Assembly: GCA_034766995.1 (NCBI GenBank)
Contig: CM068323.1
Coordinates: 424,536-488,535 of the forward strand
Direction of reading: 5' to 3'
DNA from: Acanthacorydalis orientalis
Lineage: Eukaryota; Arthropoda; Insecta; Megaloptera; Corydalidae
DNA length: 64,000 nt
Both the position numbers and the translations under genes were made by a program. Numbering within the stretch: position 1 is the first letter of the stretch; every line of letters starts with the position of its first letter. This document shows, one piece after another, positions 41,598-52,045 of this stretch. A model generated the notes under the pieces. That model worked only from the letters and a program-made list of their open reading frames with translations. It was not told where the DNA came from and searched no databases.

Positions 41598-42240
41598 CTT
41601 TCCATTGATAATATTTTGATATCGTTTTAATAATCATAGAAGACTCAGTCTATTTTTTATTCCAGTCTAGAACAGTCTAGAGCACACAGTATTATTTTTA
41701 TGTCTAAATTGAATAACAAAATAACAAGAAAAAATGCCGACACACGAACAACAGCAAGGAGAAAACGGGAGAACAAGAGCGTGTCGCTTTTAAATGGAGA
41801 CACATTCGTAGCTTGAGAAACATTTTTGTAGCAAAGTGAGTACTATTTACATGTGTTTTTATTCTGATATTTAAAACTTGTGATATTTGTATCTCCTAAC
41901 AATCCCAGTTGCAGTATGGCACGAGAGTGATTCAAACGGAACAGTTTTTTTATTAATTGAGCGAAACGTATCGTTATTTCCTCTTCGTCGTGTGTAACGC
42001 GCACGCCATTTATACATAAATAACATTAATGATTTTTATTAAACTGATCGCATCATCACTAGTTTGTTTCCCTTTTTCCCTCTCCCAGCAATAATCCCGG
42101 TCAAAATACAAAAATGCTTCCGTGAAACTTTTACTTTTCTACCAGAGACAGTGTGTGGAAATTGGAAAAGTGTTAGATTTACTGAAATGAATGTCTTTTT
42201 AAAATAAATCCAGTGAATAATATTGACGAATTTAATTTAT
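41131..42240. other. No recognisable gene; (AT)15 at 41,561-41,590
   Basis: AT-rich sequence with a perfect AT dinucleotide run of about 30 bp at 41,561-41,590. The 61-codon minus frame at 41,133-41,318 has no recognisable features. Confidence 0.5.
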
Positions 42241-42246
42241 TACAAG

Positions 42247-42790
42247 TTAATCTCCAAATATAACTCCACTCGTTAAATACAAACTTCCTTCATCTCTCAG
42301 TCGACTTGTTTCAGTTCCTGTTTCATAAAAATCACGTCGGTTCGAGTTAAAACACTCCAGCTGATCCATTTTAACCTGTTCACAACTTTCAAAATTTCGA
42401 TCATCTAAGGAATGTTGCATCTGACCTGAAAAGATGGTGATCGAGACGGCGCAAGACCTGCAAGAGTACGGCCCGGATGTCGAATCGTCAACCGTCCTAA
42501 GTTTTTGAATTTGTTTTTGTGATTTTTCGCATCGTGCGGTCGTCGATTTTGCTTTCATTCGGTCGATGCGGTATCCATTTTCACTGTCATCCGCACCCTT
42601 TCCGATTTTCTAATGTTTTCCTGCACACTTGATCGAAGTTATCATGCGTTGTCAGCGATTTTTTCGATGTGTTAGCGTTGGATTTAAATCAATTTCCGGA
42701 AGTTAAGATGTCTCCGTCCACTTCGGGGACTGTTCTCCATATCGAAATTTCCCAGATCGAAACTTTCTGAACCGCCTTTGACATTTTCGA
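42247..42790 (-). pseudogene. Internally deleted mariner relic
   Basis: The minus strand near 42,690-42,780 reads GNFDMENSPRSGR, matching the mariner N-terminal motif (SGNFD.ED.PRSGRP). About 250 bp further on the frame reads MQHSLDDRNFESCEQVK and then NRRDFYETG (42,250-42,430), matching the mariner C-terminus (RSMQHSL.DQ.F.SYE.VK... and DFY..GI). The central catalytic region that normally lies between them (about 200 codons, including the first two catalytic Asp motifs) is mostly absent. It therefore looks like a deletion derivative, either of one element or by fusion of two. The element ends were not resolved. Confidence 0.6.
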
Positions 42791-42799
42791 GCATTGAAA

Positions 42800-43386
42800 A
42801 CGATGCCTGATACGTCGCACACGTTTTCCGTTGCATTGTTTGCAGCCTCTTCATTCAAAAATTCAAATGACGTACAATTTCAGATAGATTATTCACCCGG
42901 AAGAAATGTTTCCATTGCGAATGGGTATACCGTTTTACTTTTAGAATACTTAAAATATAATTTCGAAATGTTCACACGATGATACGATACAAAATACGCG
43001 ATGACCGAACGGCAGGTATGGCAAAACTGGCCGTTGAAAATGGTTATCGTTAAGACGACGATTCTTTCCGGTACACCTGATATTAATGAGATTGTAAAGA
43101 TATGTGTAATAAAAAAAAAAAAAACAGAAAAAAATTTGAAAGAGTCTGTAGGAAATATGAAAAATCTGTTGATCAGATTGAGGTTATTAAAAATGTGCAG
43201 GTAAAGTGAAGTGAATGTACAAAAAAAATATGGTAGACTGTGTTCGGGACACGGTTGAAAAGTTTTATGTAGAATAAGTCTTACGCATAGTATAGCCTTG
43301 TAGCCGTAGAAATGTGGTTAGAGGTCGATGAGATAAATGTGCAGAAATCTGAGATGATTGAAGTGTTATTATTTCTTATATTAGGT
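42800..43386. other. No recognisable gene
   Basis: Contains a run of 14 A at about 43,111 and short open frames (42,794-42,982 and 43,001-43,204, plus strand) with no similarity known to me. Confidence 0.4.
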
Positions 43387-44667
43387 GCTTGCATTGAGAG
43401 CACCAGTTTTTTTTGTGCTTCATGAGCATTTTACGTCAATAACGAGATGTGTGAACACATTAATTAAAGTATTTTCCCTCAGAAGCTGTGACTTGTTCTC
43501 ACTTTTCTCGCAGAAGTTGATTTCCGAACGGTCTGTCTTTCAGGCCGATCCACATTTCCAGCAACGCAATTTTCGACTACTCCGTAGTTATGAAAATGTG
43601 TATCTTCTAATCGCTTGGGACCAGGTCCTGAGAATACTCTGGGTGCAGGGAGAACCTCCCATTCAGGCTTCATCAGTGTTTCCTTCGCGGCTATAGCAAC
43701 ATGGAGCCGACCGTTGCCATGGAGAAGAATCACTTTTTTGGTACTTTGATGCAATCGATGGTCGTTTCGGCATCAAATCATCATTGAAACCCTCAATTGT
43801 TGTCGATAACGTTCGGCGGTGATTTTCCTTCGGACTCAACAACTCATCATGCACGGCTTACCCTCATTTATCCAACTGCAGAGAGAGTGTGCGTTGCTCT
43901 GTGACCGTGGATGTTTCGCTTCAGTGCAGACGTTGATCGTTGGTCGGGATCAACGGGTTGTCGAAAATAGATCCGTTTTTCATCGCCGGTCGTCGGGATA
44001 CGCCACAGAAAACTCTTCTTTTTATGCCTTACAAGCAAAGAAATCGAGATGTTTAGACGATCAGCAATGGCATTTCGCGCAATCGATTCATGTGGCAGCC
44101 GTCTCCCTCCTTTCTGGACCTTGTCTGTGGCTTGTAAATGTCGTGAAATGGTCGATTTGTAGACTTTGAGCTGCCAGGCCAATTCTTTGAATGTTCTAAT
44201 AGGGTTTCTTCCAATAAAGCTTGCAGCAGTTGTCAATATTCGAAATTTTTCGATTGACCTGGCCGAATTGTTTGTCGTGAACGCCACTGGCACCACCTTT
44301 GAATCGTCGAAACCAATCTCTGCGTACTGTTTCCGAGGTGGTAGATTCTGTAAGTTTTCGCAAGCATTCGATGTGCTTCGTCTGCCCTTTTTGAGTTCAA
44401 AGTAGTGTAGATGTACCAGATCGGAAAATCAACTTCCATCGCGTTCCATTTCAATCGGTTATAGAAAAGCACTTGTAGTAAACAAACGATGGCGTCTGAT
44501 GAACTGAATGTTACGAGGAGGATACGACCTAAAGTCAATTGACTTCGGGACCAAACTTCTACAAGTAGAGTGGTGGGGTACCCCAAAGGTATTAACGTAG
44601 TGACGTACTAGATTCGCACTATCCAGCCATTTCGTGAAAAAAGACTCCAAAGTTTCTGCATCTTATA

Positions 44668-44990
44668 AGGGGCCATTGTGGAAAATAAATTCCAATTAAG
44701 TTTGCACACCACGAGATAGATTATGTTAAGACACGCATCCCTAACCATGTACGAACTTAGCCCATTCACCATTTAACGTAGACTACTTATAGCCGAAAAA
44801 CCGGGTAAAAATTATGTTTTTGTGGCAAAAATAGACTATTTTGGAAAATAATTCAATTGAGTCACGCACACCACGAGATAGATTATTTTAAGGATGCATC
44901 TAACCATGTACGACATTAGCCATTCACCATTTAATGTAGACTAGTTATGGCCGAAAAACAGGTTAAAAAATTAATTCCTTGACATTCCAA
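44668..44990. repeat. 162-bp direct duplication inside the foldback element
   Basis: The segment cacaccacgagatagattat starts at 44,705 and again at 44,867, followed in both by ccattcaccattta and a gtagact / atggccgaaaaa-like stretch. The two copies differ by scattered substitutions and small indels. The opposite arm has no counterpart. Confidence 0.85.
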
Positions 44991-45064
44991 CTAGCTCATT
45001 GGCTATAACTGGTAACTTGCGCGGACCTAGAGCGTCTAACGTATTAAGTTCGAGTCTCGCTTGA
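44988..45064 (+). other. tRNA-like segment (pol III A/B box-like) in the foldback element
   Basis: tagctcattgg at 44,992 resembles a tRNA D-arm/A box (TRGCNNAGYNGG) with one base missing, and gttcgagtctcg at 45,048 resembles the TΨC arm/B box (GGTTCGANTCC). Their spacing (about 56 bases) fits a tRNA. No acceptor stem can be paired, so it is not a functional tRNA gene. The opposite arm holds a second B-box-like gagactcggaacc (minus strand, about 45,493-45,505). This is the pattern of a tRNA-derived SINE head. The comparison was made by eye only. Confidence 0.45.
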
Positions 45065-45867
45065 TTTATGCAGTTTCTTTTCTTCCACCTGAATAATTAT
45101 TTAATGTTTATTAATGCATTTTATAAAAAAACTATTTAAATGAAGATGAAATAACTTAATTTCTTGCAATTTCGTTTCCGAAAACCGCTCTTTCTAAATG
45201 TTCACAGTTTGTTTTCAGAAAATGATTTTTCTACAATGTTTTTAAATTTTTGCATTATTTTCCAGACAAAACGCCCAGCGTTAATATACAGATACTGTTT
45301 GTAAAAAATGCTAACCATTAAAAACATTCTAGGAAAAATCATTTTCTGAAATCAATTTGTGAACATTTAGAAAGAGCGTTTTTCGAAACAAAATTGCAAG
45401 AAATTTAACTCTTTCATCTTCGACTAAATATTTTTAATAAAATGCATTAAATAATAAAATTCAGTGAATAAAAAACCGGACGAATCCGAGGCGAGACTCG
45501 GAACCAACTGATTTACGTTACACACTTGAAGAAGCCGGCTCGCTGCCGATCAGCTGTCAAGCTAGTAGACAAAAAGATTCATAATTTTTTTCTCTCATAA
45601 GCGATGCGGAAAGCTTTGGAGCATTTTTTCTCGAAAATGGCTCGAAGCAAACGGGTGCGAACTAGTACGTTACTATATTAATACTTTCGGGATACCCTAC
45701 TACTACTACACGAAGTTTGGTCCCAAAGTCAATTTCAAGGTCGCTATCCTCCCCTTGTCCCGGTAGGGAAATGTTCACACTTGAAAATGACAAAAGAGCA
45801 TCTGTCACTGCGCACAGCACACGCGCCTAGAGCAATCTTAACGCGAAAAGCGGCTTTCAATGCAACC

Positions 45868-46690
45868 TCCTGTGCTTTGCTCAACCTGTCCGAGGTAACT
45901 GACGGATTCCTTCTCGAAAAAAAGTTGGAAGTTTCGAGTCGATGACGTCATAATGCATTCTCCGGAGCTCTTTCACTGTTTACCATTTTTGAACGTTCAA
46001 TGCATCACAGCCTTTTCCCTCAAAGTCGACACAAATCGTGCCCGCGGTTTCCGGGCACCATTCTTTTTCAAACGGAATGCGAAAAGTGTGCAATGCCGAA
46101 CATGCTGTAATCGTGTTCCAGTACTGTTTCGGGATGTTGTGCCAACAGCGCTCTTACAATTTACGTACAGCGCTCTTAAATGTCAAGGTCTGACCGTCCG
46201 AGATCCCTCGAACGAGGGGAAAACATTTAAACTTAAGCCCGAATTGTGATCGACTCGCTTTAAAGGAACCGCTTCAATTCGCCCACCTAATCTTTCTAGA
46301 TTATAATGCATTGCAGCTGATAAGGAAATTAATACCTATGACTATTGTTGCTGATATGATAAACGTGTATCGAAATCGCTCGCTTTCCGTCAATACTATC
46401 GTCATGAATCACTTATAATGAGCGTTCGATGATGGAATAACATTAATATCGATTCGATGACACAAAAATACGTTTGCACTCATTAATCACAAGTGTATTT
46501 AAGATATTTCGTTTCTCCACGATAAAGAGAAATCTAGAGTTTATAATTTTAAATATTTCAGTGGACGCAATCGAAACAAACAATTGCATAGTCACTGCCA
46601 TTTTTAAATTTAACACTATCAGGTCGATGCAAAAATAATTGCGGGTCTTACTCTTCGAGTATATAGACGAATATATCAGTTAGAAATTAT
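45868..46690. other. No recognisable gene
   Basis: A 98-codon plus frame at 45,953-46,249 has no similarity known to me. On the minus strand, FFREGIRQLP near 45,890-45,930 faintly recalls a mariner C-terminus but is too short to call. The remainder is AT-rich. Confidence 0.4.
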
Positions 46691-47010
46691 ATTTATTAAT
46701 CGAAAGGAAGACCGTTCGCCTGCACACATCTCTCCCGACGGGATACAAGTCATGTTCATTCTTACAAAGATGGAATTCTGGAAACGTGGAATTAACGAAT
46801 TCATCGAAAGCGCTTTAAGTTGATCTTCGAGAACCTTTTCTCGTAGTGATTACTATAATGTTCAAGAAAATGATATGATATGTCGGTGACGAGTCCGGAG
46901 AATGAAGCCCGGAGCGAGGTGAGGTTCCATAACCGAGTTCATTTAATATTTTCAAAGTCATTCGCGAGACGTGCAGTCGGACGTTATCGTGAAAGAAGAG
47001 GAATCGCTCC
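46690..47010 (-). pseudogene. Mariner relic, C-terminal part (third family)
   Basis: The minus strand from about 47,005 down reads FFHDNVRLHVSRMTLKILNE followed by LGYGTS and LHSPDSSPTYHI. This is the mariner sequence around the second and third catalytic Asp (family HDNARPHVS.MTLQKLNELGYE.LPHPPYSPDLSPTDYHFF). Further on, with a frame change, comes EFVNSTFPEF, as in the C-terminal FIDSR.P.FY motif. The third Asp is lost (SSPTYH for SPTDYH). The distinctive MTL.KLNELGY segment marks a family different from the neighbours. Confidence 0.65.
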
Positions 47011-47107
47011 TCTTCGTTCGACTACACTGTGAAAATGTTTCCCGTGCGCCGAAAAGAAAGTGTAGTCGTCCGACTACACGGCAGGCCTCAAATGCGGCGA
47101 ATCAGAA

Positions 47108-47338
47108 TGTACTAGTTTTCCTTCCGGTTTTTTGAAAATTTTTTCCGGACTTAAACTTACTTCCAAACCATCCGCTATACCCACTTCCTGAATCACAATT
47201 CTCCCTGTCAAAAACCGGTTTAAAAGCCTCGGCTAAGACCCCGGACCAAACCCTTAATTTCCATCCAACGCACAGTAAATTCGGCGTTGAAACATGTAAA
47301 GATTCACCACAATAAAATATTTTTTGGTTTTGGAATGC
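47108..47338. repeat. Dispersed repeat, copy 1
   Basis: This 230-bp stretch matches 60,643-60,853 in the same orientation. Shared blocks include ttgaaaattttttccggact, aaaccggtttaaaagcc, aagaccccggacc and aacgcacagtaaat. The copies differ by scattered substitutions and small indels. Neither encodes a recognisable protein. No terminal repeats were seen, and the family is unknown to me. Confidence 0.85.
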
Positions 47339-47990
47339 TACTAGTTCCGTCAACCAATCTGTTAGGCCATTGCTCTCTCGACTACGTATGTAGTTGGAGC
47401 AATTCATACAAATTTTAGGCAATTTATAAAACCCAGATAATGATTGAAAGATAGCGATATCGGTGCCATAAAAAAAAACGCAATTACTTTACTTCTACGA
47501 ACCTAACATATCGACGGCTGACAATGAACGATTCGACAACAGATATGTACTACGACACATTCAAATCTCATTGTCCCGAATACTGCATTTATTCAGTACA
47601 GTCGTCCGACACAGCGATTCTCAACCTTTTTTTCCCGCGTCGCCCAAATGTTCATAAGATAATTTTTTAAAAGAAAAACTGGTAGACTCGTGCCACCTGT
47701 ATATTGTACAAATAAATAAAGTTATGAATATTTGATTTAATTTCTATAAGTAGAAATGTGATGACATCGAGTACATTTCTACCGACGGCAGTTCACAAGA
47801 ATTTCGATTCATAACGAAGTACTTCAATTCCAGTCTTTATTGTTGAAATGCAACTATGAAAAAATGTAAGACTAACGATTTTTGAATACAAAAAAAGAGT
47901 GGGCGTTTCAAAATTATAAAAATCATTAAAATAACCTGAATAATATTTATTATTGAAATACTTTTGAATAAATTACGAATACAATAATTG
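47339..47990. other. No gene; possible hAT terminal repeat at 47,612
   Basis: cagcgattctcaacc followed by a T-run (47,612 onward) closely resembles the common hAT-superfamily end CAGNGGTTCTCAACC. I could not find the opposite end or transposase coding, so it may be a non-autonomous or truncated copy, or chance. Confidence 0.35.
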
Positions 47991-47994
47991 TTAT

Positions 47995-49010
47995 TATAGA
48001 TTCGGTTCTAGAACGTCTTTCGACGTTGTCCGACGCCATGTCTCCACTGCCTCCTATCGTTCCATTCGTTCTCTCTCATGTCTCTTGCGCTCATCGACCT
48101 CTTAACTCTCCTCCTATCCAGCTCTTCCTCGGTCTTCCTCTTCTCCTGTTTTCTCTTGGTACCTGACTCATCACTTTCTTGGCGTACCGTATCAATTGCA
48201 TTCCGTGCCCGTTTGCTGTTTCACCGCTCCGTTCCTAATTCTGTTCAGGCAGAGATATCCGTGTCGATCTTCGTAGTACATCCATTTCTGTAGCTCCGAC
48301 TCTTCTTCTCATGTCTTCGGTCAGTCTCAAGTTTCAGATCCATATAGTAAGCTGGTTTTGATCATCGTTGTTCATATATTTGTAATTTTACCGTTTTCCC
48401 CTATTTCTTTGCTCCAGAGAAAACCATTCCAGGCATCCGATGCTTCTCCTTGATTTTGCAATTCTAGATGCAATTTCTGTATCATCGGCTCCCTTCTTGT
48501 CGAGTGTCACACGCAAACACTTATACTCGTCGCAACTACTGATCTGACGCCATCTTCCAATTAGATATCGGTTGCGTCCTCTCCTACACACATATATTTT
48601 GTCTTTCCGATGTTCAGTGTTAGTTCCCATCGTTCGTATTCCTCTATTATTACCTTCATATACTCCATACTCCATTTCACTTATACTCCAAGTCTTCCTT
48701 GTCATTGGCGCAAACTGTTGGGTATACAGACATGTATTGTCTTCAGTGGGTGTCCACATGCCTTTATATTTCCTTTTCCACTGCTTAAGTGCGCATGCAG
48801 TATATACTATGAACAGGGATGGTGAAAGGCAGCATCCTGTCTTAGGCAACTGGCGATCAGGAATTCTTCCGATAACGAGTTGCCGGTCTTGCGTGCTGAT
48901 TTGGATTCCCTATACAGACACGGTATTGCCTTTATTATGTTGTAGTTGATGTTAGTGCCTTTGAGCACTTTCCAGAGATTTCGTAGACGGGAACATTACC
49001 ATAAGCTGCC
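47995..49010 (-). pseudogene. Non-LTR retrotransposon (LINE) reverse transcriptase relic
   Basis: The minus strand from about 49,010 to 48,000 gives ordered pieces of an insect LINE polymerase: TKIDLQAAYGNVPVYEI, GCCLSPSLFIVYTACALKQW (family GC.LSPTLF..Y....L), a damaged active-site region, SSCDEYKCLRVTLDKKGADD (family EYKYLGV..D..G), IASRIAKSRRSIGCL, MRRRVGATEMDVLRRS (family ATEM..LR), and WNDRRQWRHGVGQRRKTF at the C-terminus. At the active site the frame runs FA and then jumps to NDKEDLEYK, so the two catalytic aspartates of FADD are deleted along with a frameshift. The 5' part (endonuclease) is missing, as is usual for 5'-truncated LINEs. The clade was not assigned. It ends about 170 bp before the rhomboid-like exon. 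Confidence 0.85.
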
Positions 49011-49177
49011 TGTAGGTCAATCTTAGTCATCGGAGAAATGTAGGAAAATGAGATGCGAGCGCTCGCGGCAGCAGGGTATTAGTAACTTCTCGCCTCCGAA
49101 GTACCAGTGTGTCATATGCCATGAACACTGACCATGAATAATAACATTATTATGCTATTATTATAAGTGAAAATCAG

Positions 49178-49611
49178 CTTATTTCACTGCGAAGACATGT
49201 TTTCCGGAATGCACTGTAGGAATCTCATCGAAACCAGTGAATGTGAACAGGAAATTCCAAACGTAAGAGTATGGAACGTAGAGCGTACGGTCGGCGAAGA
49301 TAACTCTAGATATTTAGATTTCAATGAGTTCATGAAAATGATGCGTCGTCCTCGACTGCCACCGGTATTCGAAAATTTCCTCACAACTTTTTATTCATTA
49401 GGTGAAGTCGAGCAACGCCTCGCCCATTGCTGTCCACCGCCTGTCAGTATCGTTCTGTTGTCCATGATACAGGAGATCATATTTGTGTACGATTTAGACG
49501 AAAACGGACACAATTCGATAAACCAGGACGATTTCTTCTGTCTTAATTTACGATCCATTAAAACGATACGAAGCTTGGAGGTTGCTTGACGTACATGTTC
49601 GTGCATACAAG
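49178..49611 (+). CDS. rho-4: Rhomboid-4-like protease, EF-hand/first-membrane-segment exon (two frameshifts)
   Basis: The frame encodes an EF-hand-like part ending RYLDFNEFMKMMRRPRLPP, then a linker, then CCPPPVSIVLLSMIQEIIFV, which fits the proline-led first membrane segment of eukaryotic rhomboids. After about 49,530 the homology moves one frame (SSVLIYDPLKRYEAWRLL) and at 49,588 one more (TYMFVHT). This equals single extra bases near 49,530 and at 49,588. The exon ends ...acaag before GTGAGT (49,612). Its last two bases join T of the next exon into a Ser codon in TSAEHL, as in the family motif FVHASxEHL. The acceptor is uncertain (an AG at 49,176-49,177 was used), and upstream exons with the N-terminus and first EF-hand are not seen. 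Rhomboids cleave membrane proteins within the bilayer; an EF-hand plus rhomboid layout is known from Drosophila rho-4 and the RHBDL group. The indels may be assembly errors or decay. Confidence 0.8.
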
Positions 49612-49636
49612 GTGAGTTTCGACGTAGAATCACGTC

Positions 49637-50285
49637 TATAGTTTCATTGAGCGCGGTGCGATGTGAGGCGGTTGAAGCGTTACCGAACGCCGTGACGCGG
49701 ATTCGAACTCGGCGCGCCGCAACCGTTCGACAGATCCACATCGGATCGGGAAAGTGTTCGACGGCTGAACGGTTTCGGAAGCTGAAAATGCCCCGTTCGT
49801 TAAAATCCGTCAGTTGTAGTTTCATCGAGCGGAGTGTCGTGGACTCTCGCGAATTCGAACGTCGACTTTCACGTCGTGTCGGCATTCAAAGTCGAACGTC
49901 TCGAAAACCCTTCGTCGCACGAAAAAATCAAAATATCTATGGACGGAGCTTTCGGAACGTTGCGAGAAGTGCTCACGTTCTCATCGAGCGGAGTGTCGTG
50001 CTGGCGCCGGGAGCGTCACTGGACGGCGTGACGCGGATTCGCGCTCAGTGCGCCGCAACCGTTGAACCGATTCACATCGGATCAAAAGTGCTCAACGGCC
50101 GAACCACTTCGGAACCTATGAAATGATTTTTTGGTAAAAATCTGTCGATTAAATTAAATATCATGAGTCTGATAACCTTGAACATCGATTTTCACGATGT
50201 GTCAGAATTGAACGACAGATGTCTCGAAAACTCCATATCGTACTATAAAAACTGGAAATATCTGCGGATAGGGCCTGCGAAGAGA
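49637..50285. repeat. Diverged tandem duplication, about 325-336 bp unit, in the rhomboid intron
   Basis: gtgacgcggattcg recurs at 49,692 and 50,028 with following gcgccgcaaccgtt and cacatcggatc. The second half-unit recurs as gactttcacg...gtctcgaaaac (about 49,864) and gattttcacg...tgtctcgaaaac (about 50,187). gagcggagtgtcgtg also occurs twice within the unit (49,827 and 49,986). The sequence is GC- and CpG-richer than its surroundings. A 159-codon open frame (49,647-50,126) follows the repeat and has no recognised domain, so I treat it as non-coding. Confidence 0.75.
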
Positions 50286-51000
50286 CACCTCTGAGAGGAG
50301 CGCGTTTTGATTTTTAACGTTTAAAAATTTTCCAGAAATTTAGCGATCAGATTTGTCAACATCTCTTAAATTCAGGACGCCCGGAGAAACTATTACAGGA
50401 ACGATGTAAGTAACCGCTGGAGACGTAAAGGAGAGGAAGAACGACGCCCAGAGAGTTCGAAAGAATCGCTTCGGAAAGCGCGTCCGAAGACACGAACTTG
50501 CATTTTCAGAACGATTCGAACGATTTTCACTCGTCTAACCCGACGTAGTTCTAAGTAAACTCCTGCTGTTGTGTTGCGCATACAACGCCTCTTCTTTTAA
50601 ATGTCCAGATTTGAACTTTTAGAAATTACAGTTTTCGTTTTAGAATGTAATGAATGTGTGCATAATCAATACATATGTTTTTTTAAAAAAATATTTACTA
50701 TTGATGATATTATCTCGAGCGTTTTCGAAACATGGGATCTAGTTTGCAACTCCATCGGTCGCTGTTTATATTTTAAAAGAAAATTCCCTCTCGCTTTGTA
50801 AATACAAATACTATATGAATGTGCGTTGTGTGAATAAATTGTACTGATGTGTTTTCCTTGTCAATCTGGCACATAATTACAAAAATTGTTCTACGAGGAA
50901 GTGATAATTACCTGTCTTTCACGACAGACGGCACCGTTGATAATCAAATAAACAACATCTTTTAACAGCATTATCTCTCAAACTGCTGCTGTGAAAAGTT
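50286..51000. other. Intronic, no recognisable element
   Basis: Short frames only (50,393-50,581 minus, 50,601-50,801 plus), none with known motifs. Confidence 0.4.
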
Positions 51001-51004
51001 TGCT

Positions 51005-51565
51005 CTCAATACGTTAGTTAGCGCCACTGTTTCGAATGCACTTTGGACTCTGGTATATGGCGGTGAATCCTAGTCTCGTCGGTAGTCGTAAACCGACATG
51101 AAAAATCCTTTTTATTAGATTGCTTCATGGCTGAGCAATCCTTTGAAATTTGGTACCGTGCGCGATCTTCGTCCACAGTCGGCGTAGCGGCACTCATCTC
51201 AGTCCTACATTTTCAGTTAGAATGGAATGTACGCTGCCAGTCGATATGCCCTAAGCATCCGCTATTCCGTGCACCTTCGCTCGCCGGTCACTCGACACCA
51301 TATCGCGTGCACTTTATCAACATTTCCTTCGGTAACACAGGTTGAAGCGCTGCCACTGCGGAGACCATCTTCGATGAATGTTCTGCCTCTGCTAAACTCA
51401 GCTCATTTTGCCACCGTGGCGTACGCTGAGGAGGAGTCGCCGTACACACTAAGCATCTTTTCATAAATTTCGGTCGCATTCGTGGCCGACCAAAACTAGA
51501 AACTCAATGACCGCACGATGTTTCAATTTATCCATTTCACAAAAATAGTCAAAAACGTCTCATTT
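51005..51565 (-). pseudogene. Mariner relic, N-terminal part, in the rhomboid intron
   Basis: Reading the minus strand from about 51,540: KLKHRAVIEFL, then TEIYEKMLSVYGDSSSAYAT, AEFSRGRTFIEDGLRSGSAS, VTEGNVDKVHAI, GISTGSVHSILTE, and at the left end TDETRIHRHIPESKVHSKQW. These match in order a mariner transposase N-terminal half: K.RAVI.FL, ATEIY.RM..VYG, F.RGR.S.EDDPRSGRPS, the second helix-turn-helix, and the first catalytic Asp motif TxDETWVHHY.PE.K..S.QW. The pieces sit in different frames. The C-terminal half is absent. It is a fourth mariner family in this window. Confidence 0.75.
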
Positions 51566-52001
51566 AGATGGCTGCCGAAGCTGAATTAAGAGATGTTTTG
51601 CTCTCAGAGCCACACAGACTGCTACTCAACGATGCCGCTTCAAGAAAGAAAATATAATCGAGTATCCCCCGACGCCATCTATATGTCACTTCTACGAATT
51701 TTTGAAACCGTCTTGTACATATCGAAACCAAGAAATACTTCCCCTACAAAATCTACAATAACACATTAATTAAGTGGAAAAACATAGACAAAATCTGTTC
51801 TTCGCACCTCCGCTTTGAAATTTTCGCGAATCGTCTTTTTATGAAAAGTTTCATAAAAGGTGATATATATATATATTTATGTGTAATAAACTTAAATATG
51901 AAATTTAGGTTTTTGTCTTTTATGTCCAACACTCTGATCTACACATGTCGTATGATTGACGACTTGTCACCTGTAATTAGGAAGTGCCCGTGTATGTTTA
52001 A

Positions 52002-52002
52002 C

Positions 52003-52033
<31 letters not shown>

Positions 52034-52045
52034 CACACATATATA
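52002..52045. repeat. AT-rich microsatellite at a LINE 3' end
   Basis: An imperfect (AT)n tract with a few ACAC steps starts directly after the stop codon of the LINE relic that reads leftward into it. LINEs with short 3' ends often terminate in such microsatellites. Confidence 0.8.

Larger units (their letters stand above)
44515..45754. mobile_element. 1.24-kb foldback (inverted-duplication) element with tRNA-like segments
   Basis: The two ends are inverted copies: gaggaggata-cgacc at the left, and ggtcgctatcctcccc at the right. The left outer arm (44,515-44,667) pairs with 45,590-45,754, sharing gggaccaaactt, the gggtacccc-like segment and acgtactag. The inner arms (about 45,080-45,270 and 45,290-45,480) pair closely, sharing ctctttctaaatgttcaca and cagaaaatgatttttc. 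The left arm is longer because it holds a 162-bp direct duplication (44,668-44,990) that the right arm lacks. The centre is near 45,280. No protein is encoded. It interrupts the mariner 5' region. No clear target duplication was found. It could be a foldback/MITE-like DNA element or a SINE-derived inverted dimer. Confidence 0.8.
43387..45867 (-). mobile_element. Mariner element (family A, copy 1), split by a nested foldback element
   Basis: The terminal repeats start ttgcattga at both ends: about 43,387 rightward, and about 45,867 leftward. The transposase reads on the minus strand from ATG at 44,437-44,439 down to about 43,480. Recognisable parts are MEVDFPIWYIYTTLNSKRAD (N-terminus), YKSTISRHLQATDKVQKGGR (helix-turn-helix region), RHKKKSFLWRI, RNIHGH, and then LLHGNGRLHV, where the family has LLHDNARPHV, so the second catalytic Asp is Gly. 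A frameshift lies near 44,290, and a stop directly follows the third catalytic Asp (SD, then TAG). The 5' untranslated part is interrupted by the foldback element at 44,515-45,754. Removing it leaves about 1,241 bp, against about 1,219 bp for the uninterrupted copy at 56.7 kb. Confidence 0.85.

Noticed and set aside
44988..45064. Functional tRNA gene
   Set aside because: The acceptor stem does not pair and the A box lacks a base. Only tRNA-like boxes are seen, inside a repeat.
45953..46249. 98-codon plus-strand gene
   Set aside because: No motif, and it sits beside a mariner end. The minus strand faintly resembles a mariner tail but is too short to call.
49494..49530. A second EF-hand at DLDENGHNSINQDD
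   Set aside because: The loop lacks the Ile/Leu at position 8, and the stretch directly follows the first membrane segment of the rhomboid. It is the loop after that segment.
49647..50126. 159-codon plus-strand gene
   Set aside because: The frame simply follows a two-copy tandem repeat in the first intron; there is no domain.
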